Assembly (NCBI GenBank): GCA_024704765.1
Contig: JAKMXF010000277.1
Location: 1-64,000 of the forward strand
Direction: 5' to 3'
DNA length: 64,000 nucleotides
From: Oopsacas minuta
Taxonomy: Eukaryota; Porifera; Hexactinellida; Lyssacinosida; Leucopsacidae
Shown here: positions 33,291-51,852 of the stretch, piece after piece
Numbering within the stretch: the stretch's first letter is position 1
Layout: each line of letters begins with the position of its first letter
The notes under the pieces: model-generated
What the model was told of the DNA's origin: nothing
What the model saw: only the letters and a program-made list of their open reading frames with translations
Databases searched by the model: none
Position numbers and translations under genes: made by a program

Positions 33291-34669
33291 AATTTTACTT
33301 AGCTATTTTGAAAATTAATACAGTAAAATACGAATTTCTGGATACGATTTACGCCAAATCAGGCCCCTGCAATAGTTATTTCTCCTGATAAATCGAACAA
33401 AATCTGACCGTCCGTTTGTGTTCATTTTAACGAGGTTTGTATATTTATTGCTTATTTATATATATACATGTCCATACATTGCAATATTATCGGAAGCCTT
33501 TTATTCTATAGTTCTGCATTTCTCTTATATACTAAATACTGCAAGCTACTAGCTAATGCCGCGATTTATGCACCACAATCACTTTAATTATTATATTATC
33601 ATTATCTTAGTGTCCAAAATGATTGCAAGTAGTTTGTGGTTAGGTTAGCTGGCATTTCGGTAAATTGATTAGTCATTTGTTCAATTGCCTTTTCGTAAGT
33701 GTAATCCACTCTGGAATTTAGCTACATTGCTGTAGACTTGGCACTTCCTTCTTCACATCAAAAGCGAAAGTTTAAATTATTGCTAGTTGCAATTATGACA
33801 TTTTAACTAAATTTACTTACAAATAAGAATATTATATTTCCATAAATCGGACGCTTATCCATTAAGGAATTTTTTGTTGCTGATTCCTAATTAAAATTTA
33901 AGGTTCCATTCTCAATTGATTCTTCGTAGACAAAATATTCCAATGCATTATTAGTATTATTTAATTATTATTACTGCATTGTGGCTTCTAATCAAGGTTA
34001 ATCCATAATTGTACATTTATCACATGAGAGTATTATCTATATTTTATCAAATATGAACCTTACTCGCCTAAGGGTGTGATTTCAGAACTGTCCACAAACA
34101 AAATAGACCACAACGCTATTTGACCTATTAGCCTCTAATATATATATACTAGCCTGAGTCAGCAGGCAATTTTCTGCGGCTATTTTCATCTGTAAACAGT
34201 CTGAAGTATCCATAATTTACATTGTTGTATTTGCACTCATTCTTATACAATTTTAATCTCTAAAATAAGACATTTCCCTTCCTCGATTAGTTTTATCAAA
34301 ATTATCTCTAACTAATTATGTTGACTTTCTCATTCAATAAAATCAATTGGCTGCGCATTAATTTCTAGCAAATAGCTCTGTTCAATATTACCACAGAATA
34401 CTTATATCATATGTCTACGATTTCTTTAACAAAATAGGGATTGTACACTGTAGACATTATTACAATTAACTACAACTGTATAGATTACAGTGTAATCTCA
34501 ACAAACAGGGCTTGTGCGAGCCGGGAACTTCTGGAAATGGAGTGAAATCCACATAGAATGAATTCCTATTCCCACAAACGGGTCAACAGGGTAGCATTCA
34601 CTGTACTTACAATGCCATAAATCTCAGAACTAATCTTCCTATATATTAGTATTACAGCTATTAGTTAGT
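33291..34669. other. Divergent intergenic region, CH-domain gene and DNAI1
   Basis: These 1.38 kb contain both upstream regions. A family 2 MITE lies at about 34490-34610 (CAGTGTAATCTCAACAAAC ... ACGGGTCAACAGGGTAGCATTCACTGTA). The remainder is AT-rich with short poly-T and ATATAT tracts and no recognisable gene, RNA or promoter element. Confidence 0.5.
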
Positions 34670-37600
34670 ATGAAGCCTACACGTACAGGCAAGAAATCAC
34701 TAATCAGCAATCTATCAAGCAATAAGCTAATAACCTCTCTGAGCAAGACAGCTGCTCCTTCAGATGTTAATCTAGCTAGAAAACCGAGTATGTATATTAG
34801 TACTGATGTAGGAGATGACCAAGATGAAGCATGGATGCAAACTAAGGTTATTATTACTACACTAAACTCCCGTTACATAGAACACATATGTAGCTATACC
34901 CGCTTATATGAAGTCTTAAATTCTACAAATATGGTCTCAAACCTTCAAAGAAACATATATTGTATCGTTTATATTAAACTCTACGTATATCGAAGGAATT
35001 CACAGTATTTGATTATATAAACTGTAAAATTCTCTTTTAATACAATTCAGTGTGTTCATTTAATAGCAAGTAGTATTTTACACGAATTTCCTTGCTAACA
35101 TGTGAACACCACTAGCTATTATATTAATATCTGTTTACAGGTTCTTTTGAAGCCTCCAGATCAATTAACACTGAGTGAGCAAGAACTGAAGGAAGAACAT
35201 ACTAGAATGTTGACAGCTAATAATCCCAGAGCTCCCAGCAACCCGATACGCTTTAGCTTTAAAGACAGTGCTTATAAGCCTGTAACACAGGTAAATACAT
35301 ACAGTATATAACTTTGTAATTATTATAGCGGAAAGTATTACTTTAAATATGCAAATATCCCTGAATTCATAATTCTCAGAGTTGTGTGTAATTTCGCTAT
35401 TATATTTGGTATGATACTTTCATTATAGGTTGATAATGTAGCAGTACTATTCCATATGGATACAAACCTATTACATAAAGATAGTGATGAAGGTAAACGT
35501 CAGTTAGAGAAAGAAGGGACAACAGAGGGTGCTACTGAGACAGGGGAGACACGAACAGCTGATTCTAATGGTCCTAAGATACAGAACCAGTTCAACTATT
35601 CGGAGCGTGCAGCCCAGACCCTAAATCATCCTCCTAGAGACAGAGAGACCATGACAGATCCTCCACCTCGTCTGAACTTCAACGGTTCTGTAAGTCAGTG
35701 GGAAATACATGATGCTTATGTAGAAGATATCAAGAGACAGAAGTTGAGCAAGGAGAAGAGCAAAACTACCAAATTCCATGTAATTTTAATATCTACAGTA
35801 TCTCTGTGGTTTTGACGAAATCGGTCCATATATGCTTATCAGATATTTAACCATGGATGGTGGATTCCGTTTATTTCTCCAAATGAAATAGAATAACATC
35901 CATGGTTAATATCTAATATACCATTTCGTCATAACAAATACTAATATGCAGAGATTTTCCTATATATCCATGGTCCAATATTACCAATTAACTATTACAG
36001 GTTAAAGATGAGCCAAAGAAGCGTGGATTATCAACCATGGATGAGATAGAATCAGATGAGCTACAAAAAGTATCAGGAGGCCTCTCTATACTAGAACGAA
36101 TGGTTAATCAGAATACATATGATGATATATCACAGGATTTCAAGTATTGGGAAGATGCAGGAGATGAATTTAGATCTGGACAAGGGTCTCTACTGCCTCT
36201 ATGGAAATTGTCTTATGAAAAGGCTAGGAAGTATTCAGTTACTTCTCTCAAATGGAATAGTAAATACAAAGGTCAGCACTTGTGTATAATATTCTAGAAT
36301 TATCAGTCAACTCCCGTTATGTCGAAGCTCAAGGGATCGCGATAATTACTACGATATGACAGTTGAAATATGTGTTGCTTTGACGGTTTATGGCCATATT
36401 TGTACAATTCAATATGTGTTTGGTATAACGGGAATTAACTGTACAATACTCCAATAGAATACAAATATACATTAATTCCAACCAAACCTCTATCATATAG
36501 ACTTCCTAGCGGTTGGTTACGGTTCTCATAGCTTTATGAATGATAAAGGAGGTCTCCTATGCTTCTACACGCTAAAGAACCCCAGCTTCCCCGAGTTTAT
36601 ATTCCAATCAGAGAGTGGTATAGCCTCGCTTGACAATGATACAAATGATTACAATCTGATAGCAGTAGGTTATTATTCCGGGAATGTAGCTGTATACGAT
36701 TTAGCTCAGTCTAAAGAGGATAATCCTGTATATTTCTCCACGGCACTTACCGGTAAACATTCTGATCCTGTATGGCAGGTAGCCTGGCAGAAACCTGATC
36801 CTGACGGGTTTCTAAATTTCTATTCAATATCAAGTGATGGCGTTATAAAGGTAAGAATGCTATTGTTATATGCTTATTAGATATCTAACCATGGATACTG
36901 GATTTAGTATATCTGCTTGGATGTGTTCTTCATCATTTTGAGGCACTCCTCGCTTGGTTGGAGGTTATAACATACGATATTCCAAATTCACCATCCATGG
37001 TTATATATCTAATAAGCATATAGAAGGGCCAATTCCGTCAAAAGACTTGCCATTTATTCCTATTATCTATGGTCCAACTTTTATAATTTATCTGTATAAC
37101 TTTAGACTTGGACTTTAATGAAGAATGAGCTACAACACGCAGAGGTAATACAATTAAGAGTAGAAGGACAGAAACTGGTAGGACCTAGCGGTGTAGAATC
37201 TGAGTTGTTAGGCTGCGGAACTTGTTTTGACTTCTGTAAGAAGTTGGACTATATTTTCTTAGGTAAATTTATTATTGATTAGCATAGCAGATCCTTATAG
37301 ACTATGGTAACTTCCATATAAGGAAATAATGGCAATAATGCTGTATTTGGCGAAAATTATATGTTTATATATTAATTAATCATGGATGGTGGATATCTAT
37401 ATCTTATGTTATATACAAATTCCCCTCCAATCAAGCTAGGAGTGCTCAAAATGATACAACATCCAACCAGATATACTAAATCCAGCATCCATGGTTAAGT
37501 AATTAATAAGCATATTTTTTTAATAATAATCGTTGATGAAAATCATGGATAAGTTACCGCAATCATATGTAACACATTTCTTGCTAGTTGGTACAGAAGA

Positions 37601-38320
37601 AGGCCGAGTACACAAATGCTCTAAGACTTACATCAACCAATACCTAGACACAGCACATGCACATAACATGACTATATACAGTTTAAAGATTAACCCCATA
37701 CACCCTAGCGTATTTCTAACTTGCTCAGCTGATTGGGCCGTTAAAGTATGGAATCATGCTGAACTGGAGGTCGGACCGTTGTTCACCTTTGACCTTAACA
37801 GTCCTGTAGCTGACGCTACCTGGGCTCCGTATGCTAGTACTGTGTTTGCTGCTTGTACTATTGATGGCTTTGTTTATGTGTATGATCTTAATATCAACAA
37901 ATATGCTCCTTTATGTAAACAGCAGGTGTGTCAGTATTTATTTATTTATTGCCAGATCATCGACAAAGTTCATAGATTTTGGCTCTGGCATGAAGTTTAT
38001 GATATGAACTTTATGGTGACATCATCTGGCAATGATAGATACACAATAATACATTCTTATTTTAGATTCTACAAGGCAAGAAAAGTAAACTAACTCGTCT
38101 CGTATTCAACCCTTACTTCCCAGTGCTAATAGTTGCAGATGACAGAGGAACTCTATACAGCTTCAAGCTCAGCCCGAATCTGCGAAAAGTTGAGATCGAA
38201 AAGAACCGCAGTGAGGAATCTGAAATGGTAAAAATGGAGAAATTAATCGCATTTATCCTAGAGCCTCTTCTCGTAAAGCAAAGACAGAGTTCTGCACCGG
38301 CAATACCTGTACAGACCTAA
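34670..38320 (+). CDS. DNAI1: Outer-arm dynein intermediate chain 1
   Basis: Eight exons (34670-34846, 35141-35290, 35429-35779, 36001-36271, 36501-36850, 37106-37262, 37588-37925, 38066-38320) join in phase to 682 residues, near the human length. The N-terminal half has [40 protein letters not shown] and [18 protein letters not shown], the dynein-chain interaction region. [20 protein letters not shown] precedes a WD-repeat propeller from about 330 ([79 protein letters not shown]). These blocks match DNAI1, a core subunit of outer dynein arms in motile cilia. Introns 1 and 4 carry family 1 MITEs; introns 3, 5 and 6 carry one long-inverted-repeat element. Confidence 0.95.
34857..35006. repeat. 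pogo-like MITE, family 1, in DNAI1 intron 1
   Basis: ACTAAACTCCCGTTACATAG at the left and CGAAGGAATTCACAGTA at the right enclose CTACAAATATGGTCTCAAACC. It is degenerate and begins about 10 bases after the exon 1 donor. A family 3 fragment (AATAGCAAGTAGTATTTTACACG) follows near 35055-35100. Confidence 0.65.
35831..35921. repeat. Inverted-repeat element, DNAI1 intron 3
   Basis: Left arm (ATGCTTATCAGATATTTAACC then ATGGATG) and right arm (CATCCATGGTTAATATCTAA) are inverted repeats round a 38-bp centre. Outer sequence GACGAAATCGGTCC at the left matches ATTTCGTC at the right, so the element extends further out. The same arms occur in introns 5 and 6. Confidence 0.78.
36304..36442. repeat. pogo-like MITE, family 1, in DNAI1 intron 4
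   Basis: This is one of the best preserved copies: CAGTCAACTCCCGTTATGTC at the left and TATAACGGGAATTAACTG at the right, with AAGCTCAAGGGATCGCGAT and GACGGTTTATGGCCATATTTG inside. It starts about 30 bases after the exon 4 donor. Confidence 0.85.
36869..37020. repeat. Inverted-repeat element, DNAI1 intron 5
   Basis: The 28-bp ends differ at one position and are inverted: TATGCTTATTAGATATCTAA at the left against the complement of TATGCTTATTAGATATATAA at the right, both running into CCATGGAT. The interior has GGATTTAGTATATCTGCTTGG and GGCACTCCTCGCTTGGTTGG. The interior matches intron 6 in the opposite orientation. Confidence 0.85.
37358..37516. repeat. Inverted-repeat element, DNAI1 intron 6, reversed
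   Basis: The arms contain ATCATGGATGGTGGATAT and CATCCATGGTTAAGTAATTA with ATAAGCATA at the outer edge. The complement of the interior reads GGATTTAGTATATCTGGTTGG and GAGCACTCCTAGCTTGATTGG, nearly the same as the interior of the intron 5 copy, so the two copies are inserted in opposite directions. Confidence 0.85.
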
Positions 38321-39971
38321 TATATACGTGTATACTTGTGTAACTACTTGTAGTGCTCCTAGTTATGTATCACATTGTTATAATCATATTATAATCTCTA
38401 TCTATCTCTCGAGCTGTTAGTTTTAATTTATGAGCTTTATGGGTTAGGGGCGGTCAGGTTTCATTTCTATGACGTAATAATGGACATAGAATCACATCTA
38501 GTAATAATTATTGATTATAAGATGTATGACTAACAAAATTGTGACGTCACATTGATAGATAAACAGTCAATTATGATAGATTAACTTTGATTCAGGAAAC
38601 CTCCATAAACCGGGCCTGTGGAAACAGAGTGAAAATACATATCCGAATTCCTAGTTCCATACAAACGAGTTAGAATTTTTCGACTTCCTGACACCCTGTT
38701 ATGGAGATTACACTGTAACCTTAAAATAACTCTCAACAAGATATAAAATCCAAACAATCTCTCAGAGGAGTTACAAATGAGTTAAATACTTCCTTGTAGC
38801 CAAGTATATGTTGTATGAGGTTAGTAATAAATGAGTTAATGATTGTGCATTAATTGAGCTTATTAATGTGGTTTAATGCAATTTCCATAGTTTATTCGCC
38901 ACTGAATAATCATTTTGTGATAAAATCATGGAGATATTGCGGTCAGCTGTACGATTGGCATATACACCAGCTGTAGATGAATACTTTCAATATATTTGTA
39001 TATGTAAGGCAGTGTAATAGTGATAGCTGTACATGTAAGTGTATGTTCAATTACGCGAAAAGTAGACTGCTATGTTTCTCTTACTGATGAAAGAACAATT
39101 TTGGCCAGTTATGTATTTTGTTGTTGTTGTTGTTGTTGATGATAGCTTAAAGTTGTGATCAATGAACACGCCTTATAATTCCTATACAATCCAAATATCT
39201 TCTATCTAGAAAGATACCAAGAAATTCAAAGGAATGTTCTCTGATAATAATTCAAAATTTCAATATCATTGAGTATAATTTAATTATTAACCGCCAAATT
39301 ATATTCCAGACTATGGCAGAGCTGATAATAACTAGTTGCAATAGCAGTAATTATTGTGGCTAATTGTTAACATTATTCATCCTACCCATACCGAGATATC
39401 CGCACAGATAACCAAATATGTGGAAAACTTTGAGTACTTTGAACTTTCCTAATACAGCTCTTCCTGGAATATTGTACAGTGTATGCTGGTTATAAGAACA
39501 CTCTTGGGAGTAGCCATACATGTTCTTATAACCGGCACAAATATACAGGAATATATGAGAACCGTTTTCCAGAGGATAGTGCGTATATCCGGCATGTTGT
39601 TATAACATCCGTGTATGCGATTTATCCCTGGTCCAGAAGAGCTAAATACACACAGAGACTCAACTGACTCATTCCAATATACATGATAGATTTGAATAGG
39701 AATATAATGCAGAGAAGAGAGATAGGCATCGTAACAATGTATAGAGCTTCTATAGAATTATTCTGTGGTCTTTCACAATTGCTATGTAAAAACCACAGTA
39801 TATAAACATTGTACTAGTGCTTTGAAAACAATCTCATTCCATATTTTGGTTATTCTGACATGCTTAGAAGGATTTCTCTACTCTTATTGTGATTCGTCTC
39901 TATCATCCAATATTTATTGTGGTTTTTATCAAAATTCTATTTACCACAAATTTGTTAACCAAACTTTTCAA
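38321..39971. other. Intergenic region upstream of RUNX
   Basis: These 1.65 kb should contain the DNAI1 3' end and RUNX promoter sequences. A family 2 MITE lies at about 38595-38722 and a (TGT)n run at 39119-39138. A CCGGTTATAA-family element lies at 39475-39615. No other gene is visible. Confidence 0.5.
39475..39615. repeat. Longer MITE of the CCGGTTATAA family
   Basis: TACAGTGTATGCTGGTTATAA pairs with GTTCTTATAACCGGCAC 50 bp later. A second part (ACAGGAATATATGAGAACCG, GGATAGTGCGTATATCCGGC) matches the stretch at 16600-16676, which ends CTTCCACTGTAT. The element is therefore larger than the short palindrome at 5921-5991. Confidence 0.75.
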
Positions 39972-46732
<6,761 letters not shown>

Positions 46733-47712
46733 TCTCCCACCCCAGTCAAATAGCATTGAAATATTATACAACAGAATTTTCATTATTTTTATCAATGATC
46801 AAGTATATTGTGTTTAATGCTTGCTATTGCAATCGCGCTTCTTCCCATGTTTTTATGCTATAATGTATATGGCACTGCTTAATTAAGCTAGCGACCTGCT
46901 TAAAGTGGTTCTCGTTTTTATGCACATTCACACAATAATATGGTCACTTAGGATGTACATATGTTCATTGGCATATAAGCAATAGAACAACACAACATTA
47001 ATATTATTATTTCCTGTACACACATAAATGTTTGTTTTTCATAAAATATTCTTTGTCAGTAATTAAATGTTAATATTTGTATCGCTGTAACTACTTGATC
47101 ATTAAAATCTGTGCTCTATCTATTTATCAAGGTTTTGCAAATCTCAAATATGAAAAATACCGACAAATATTTGGATAATATTTATGATATTATTTGAGAA
47201 TCTGATTTTCTCCATATTTTCGATATTTTTCGATTTTTTGTAAATCTCGATATTAATATTCCATAGATACCAGAATGTATAATTCTTTCATTTCCGATAT
47301 ATCAGTACAAACTAGAATTTATTTATCTATTAAATTAACTAATTGATTAGATCAACAACAAACAACATAACCTCTATCAAAACAATAACAAAAAGACATA
47401 CGAATCCATAAATAATTGCAAGAGCCATTACTGCAAGCAATAGGATAAACTATACGTTATCTATTGGAGCTAAACTTACCAGAAATATTTGATATTTGCT
47501 CTATTTGATTACAATAAGATAGCTATAATGTTAGGTAATGTATGTAATGAATGAACTATGATGTAACACAAGCTCAAGAAATAAATTTACGGCATTAGGT
47601 TACAAGGGAGTGGTGTGCTATTTGTATAGTAGGGACAATCCCATTATATGCTCAATACGAGGTTTAGTTATATAAGGCAGATACTGTAGTGATTTATTTA
47701 GCACATTTTGTA
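46733..47712. other. Intergenic region between RUNX and the kinase gene
   Basis: This 980-bp AT-rich region holds the RUNX 3' untranslated region and the kinase promoter. A run of ATTTTCGATATTTTTCG-like repeats occurs near 47205-47260. No gene or known repeat family is seen. Confidence 0.45.
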
Positions 47713-50700
47713 ATGGTAGATACTACAAAGTCAGTGGAAAGCCAATTGAGAGCGGTTCAAGCAGAGCTTAAAGAGTATAAAGATGAGAATGCTCAGTTGA
47801 AAGCAGACTTACGTAAATGTAAGGATGTGCTAGTAGAGCTGGGGATAGGAGTAAAGAAACTATCTACTGATCCCAAAAAGACCAAGATTAAGGTGATCAT
47901 AATATATAAAATTCTCAAATATTTTTCTAGTTTATTCAACTGAATTTTCCCTCGATTTACGGCTGGTTATTCTACATAATGAAATGAATATCCTCTAGCT
48001 ATTAAATAACGAAAATTCATTGCTGACGTTACCGCTTACATAAAGTGAAACGTCAACAGAGAGGCCTGTGGAAACGGAGTGAATAATGACTACAGCGAAT
48101 TCTTAGTCGCATACGAATGAACTTCCATAAACTTGGTATCATTTTTCGGTCCTGTTTGAGGAGGATACACTGTATTTGGAATATTCGATGCTATATAAGT
48201 TTGTTCATGTACATTATTATTTGTGAATATTTCCTTTTAAGGTTAAGAAACCAGGTATATCTGCTGAAACAACCAAAGAGATACAGATAGACAACTTCAA
48301 GATAGTTAAAATACCAAAAGATGAGCAGGAATTGAACTTAATAGAACGTGGTATTACCAATAACAATCTGTTAGGACATCTTAATAGGAAGCAGATAAGG
48401 GCTATAGGCGATTATATGACTGTACGGAACTTCTCTCAGGGAGCAGCTATTTGTAGAGAAGGTAGAGTTAAAATTGTCCAAGGCACACCCATTATTTGGA
48501 TTTCAACTTGTATACATGCCAACCTCTTATAAAATTGCATTTCTTGTAAATGCCTTCAGCGTTGACAAATATGAACATGTATAACCCATACGATATATAT
48601 TAAAACAATATAATAGGTGAGAATGGAGATTTTCTATATGTCATATCCACTGGCTGTGTCTCAGTAACAAAAGGCGGTGAACATTATGGATTCATGGAGA
48701 CTCCACAGTCATTTGGAGAGTTAGCTATTCTCTACAATTGTCCTAGAACTGCAACCATTACTGCAACAACACCAGTTACATTATGGGCCCTTGAGAGACG
48801 TGCATATAAGAAAATAATGCATGAAACCGATTCGGATATGCTGAACGAAAGAACAGAGTTCTTAACTCGTAAGTTTCTCAGGAGTTCCATGTCTAATTAC
48901 CCAGAATAATCAATCTTTTCTATAGAGGCACCAATATTCAAGAATTTGAATAAAAATGAGATTTCAAAACTAGCCTCAGTTTTGGAAGAAGAATTCTTCA
49001 AAGAAAATGAAGTAATTGTCAGGCAAGGAGCAGTAGGGAACACATTCTATCTTATTAAAGATGGTCATTGTAAAGTTACAGAGCTAGATGAGAGTAGCCA
49101 GGTAATAAAAGTTAAAGATAAAAAATCCTTACGACGGTAATTGCGCTTGTAATCTGAAAGTTTCATTTGCAATTCTCTGATCCAAAATGTAATGTGTACC
49201 AATTTTATGCTAATTGGACTGTTAGATTTCGCACGGCAGCGCGGACGGACTTACGAAAAAGTATGTTCGGCATAGTCCTATGTATTTACAAACACTATCC
49301 AACTTTTGTAATTTTACAATTAATTCCAGAAAGAAAACACTCTTACAACACTAAAACAAGGCAATTACTTCGGAGAGATTGCATTATTACAACCAAACCC
49401 AGTCAGAACAGCTACAGTAAAAGCAATCACAAAAGTCCATCTATTCTCACTTGAAAAAGAGTATTTCCAAAAGCTAATAGGTGTACTTCCTGAAGAGAAC
49501 AGATCTATACTACACAGAGCTCTATCTGAAGTAATGAAACCTGAGAAATCAGATCATATAGCTATTAATATATCTAATGTTAAGAAGCTAGGAATAATGG
49601 GACAGGGTGCTTACGGCACTGTATACCTCTGTAGTATTGTTGGTAAGTATAAATACTCAATGTAATTGTTGGAGCTGATTACTTTCAGATGATTACGATT
49701 ACTATTACGATTACAATTACAATTTATTAATTTCGAACCATTACAATTACAATTACAATTACACTCTACAATTTTCAAGTGATTATAATTACGATTACAA
49801 TAAGGATTACACTTGCAAATACATTCTATAACTTTTAAGCGATTAACATTACAATTACGATTTGATTACAGGGAAAAGTGTAATCAATTACAATTGTAAT
49901 CGTAATTTCAAATATATATTCTTCACAATCTACAGGTATTCAGCAAGTACAACAAAATCAAATATTCGCATTAAAACAGCTTAAGAAACAGCGTATAGTA
50001 GACGCACATCAAGAGGAACACGTCTTAAATGAGAAATCTGTAATGCAACAGTGCAGCTCGCATTTCATATGCCAACTCTACTTAACTTTCAAAGACACAA
50101 AATGTATTTATATGCTAATAGAGCCTTGTATTGGAGGAGAGGTATGGACAACCATGAGAGACCGGGAGAAATTCTCTCCTGAGACTGCACGATTCATAAC
50201 AGCATGTTGTATTGAAGCAATTGAGTATTTGCATAGGAAGGGAATAATTTACAGAGATATGAAACCGGAAAACTTACTATTTGATAGGTAAGTTATGTAC
50301 AAACATTTGTTTAAGGTATTCGAGTATGTAGATTTGAATTTCCAAATCTACATAATTTATGATATCATTAATCATATTTTCACACCTTTTAAGGGAGGGC
50401 TATGTAAAGCTCACAGACTTTGGTTTCGCAAAGAAGATCGGTTATGGGACATTAACATGGACATTCTGCGGTACAAATGAATACATGGCTCCAGAGATTA
50501 TTCTTAATCAGGGTCATTCTTATGCAGTAGACATTTGGTGTATTGGGATTCTTATTTTTGAGTTGTTGACTGGTCGGCCCCCATTTGAGAGTGCAGACCC
50601 TAGGAGGTTGTATAACATGATACTGACAGGTGAGCTATGATATCCATTGTTACACACGTATACTTGCTTACTAGTCTCTCGGAACTTTCGACAAATACCT

Positions 50701-51145
50701 GGATTCCATAAAATAGCAGTTTCAGGAAATTATTTGGGAAAGGTACATAAATTTGCAAAATTTTGAATCTCTAATTCTTTCCTGGATTTCTTGAAACTTA
50801 AATAATTATATGATACTTATCCCGTTAACCCCTTCAGGTATTGATGCAGTCAATTTCCCTTGGACAATTCAAGCAGCAGCTAAAAACCTTATAAAGGCCC
50901 TAGCCCGTATGAAACCAATAGATCGCCTCGGGTACCAAAAGGAGGGCCTAGAGGCAATACGTCGGCACCGTTGGTTCCAAAGCTTTGACTGGCCAAGCCT
51001 CAAAAACAAGACTCATCCTCCGCCCTTACATCCCGTCACAAGTAGTGATCGGGACCTGAGAAATTTCGATCCGAATATTACTGATAATCTGATTGATATG
51101 GATCAAATACCTGAAGAGACTTCTGGTTGGGACGCAGACTTTTAG
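47713..51145 (+). CDS. PRKG1: cGMP-dependent protein kinase
   Basis: Eight exons (47713-47892, 48242-48461, 48617-48868, 48926-49101, 49330-49642, 49936-50287, 50394-50629, 50838-51145) join in phase to 678 residues. Residues 1-60 form a leucine-zipper coiled coil ([20 protein letters not shown]). Two cyclic-nucleotide-binding domains follow with phosphate-binding cassettes [16 protein letters not shown] and [17 protein letters not shown]; the threonine after arginine favours cGMP. The AGC kinase domain shows [51 protein letters not shown] and the C-tail GWDADF. The family phosphorylates Ser/Thr in response to nitric oxide or peptide-driven cGMP. The activation segment has Asn where nearly all AGC kinases have Pro (GTPEY). 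Intron 1 carries a family 2 MITE and intron 5 a TTACAA-rich tract. Confidence 0.95.
49685..49915. repeat. TTACAA/ATTACG-rich low-complexity tract, kinase intron 5
   Basis: Interrupted hexamer-like repeats of ATTACA, ATTACG and their complement GTAATC/TGTAAT fill most of the intron, including ACAATTACAATTACAATTAC. Both orientations occur, so the transcript could fold on itself. Confidence 0.8.
50690..50800. repeat. Interspersed repeat shared with 53073-53200
   Basis: TTTCAGGAAATTATTTGGGA, AAATTTGCAAA and ATTTCTTG occur here and, in the same order, near 53115-53190 (TTTTTCAGGGAATTATTTGG, CAAATTTGCAAATATTTCCC). This is an additional low-copy family; its ends were not resolved. Confidence 0.55.
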
Positions 51146-51257
51146 TATTATTTGTATAGGTTGCATAGATTGTATATATTTATTTCTTTTATTCTCATTT
51201 TATTTGTATTTACACTTTTGTATACTCCTATTAGTAATGATGTATATTTTGATTTTC

Positions 51258-51263
51258 AATAAA
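51258..51263 (+). terminator. Polyadenylation signal of the kinase gene
   Basis: AATAAA lies 113 bases after the stop codon, in a T-rich context, and is the first canonical signal downstream. Confidence 0.6.
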
Positions 51264-51324
51264 GATACAAGTCCGTATGTATCTTTAGATTTTAAGATAT
51301 ATATTCCTGAAGCTTGTATCATGT

Positions 51325-51503
51325 CTATACGTTACAGAGATATACGTACAATATAGAACACGCATATATTGAAGTCTGAAAATGTACAAATATGCTTCCA
51401 AACCCTCAAAGTAACAGAGATATTATCGGTTGTATGTAATTCTGTTTATTTCGAAGTAAATATCACGATCCCATTAGCTTCGTTATAACTGGAGTTGACA
51501 GTA
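51325..51503. repeat. pogo-like MITE, family 1, between kinase and Brachyury
   Basis: AAGTCTGAAAATGTACAAAT, GATCCCATTAGCTTCG and TATAACTGGAGTTGACAGTA are the family motifs in reverse orientation. The left end is degenerate. The convergent gap from 51146 to 51852 otherwise contains only the two 3' untranslated regions. Confidence 0.75.
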
Positions 51504-51664
51504 CAAATAAACTAACTTTTGGAAGTTATTAGTGCATAAATCACCATCAATAGCATTAGACAATAGCCTAGCCTAAGATCTCAAACCTCCTGCCCCCGCC
51601 CCGGGTTGGCGCCTATATGCTACCCTTAATCTCTCCAAATTCTACATATATAACATACAAATAA

Positions 51665-51670
51665 TTTATT
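51665..51670 (-). terminator. Candidate Brachyury polyadenylation signal
   Basis: The minus strand reads AATAAA 183 bases downstream of the Brachyury stop. No closer canonical hexamer was noticed. Confidence 0.4.
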
Positions 51671-51852
51671 GAACTAATTGACAACTGAATGGAATTAAAA
51701 TTTCCTTAATCAACATGAGATGACCAGCAAATAACTCAAATATTATGTTCATAATGTAAAAAGATCTTTGGTGTGAATTATGTGTTGAAATATTACTGTA
51801 AATTGAGAGTATATGTATTTACATGCAAGATATTGAAAAACAAAAGTTAGAA

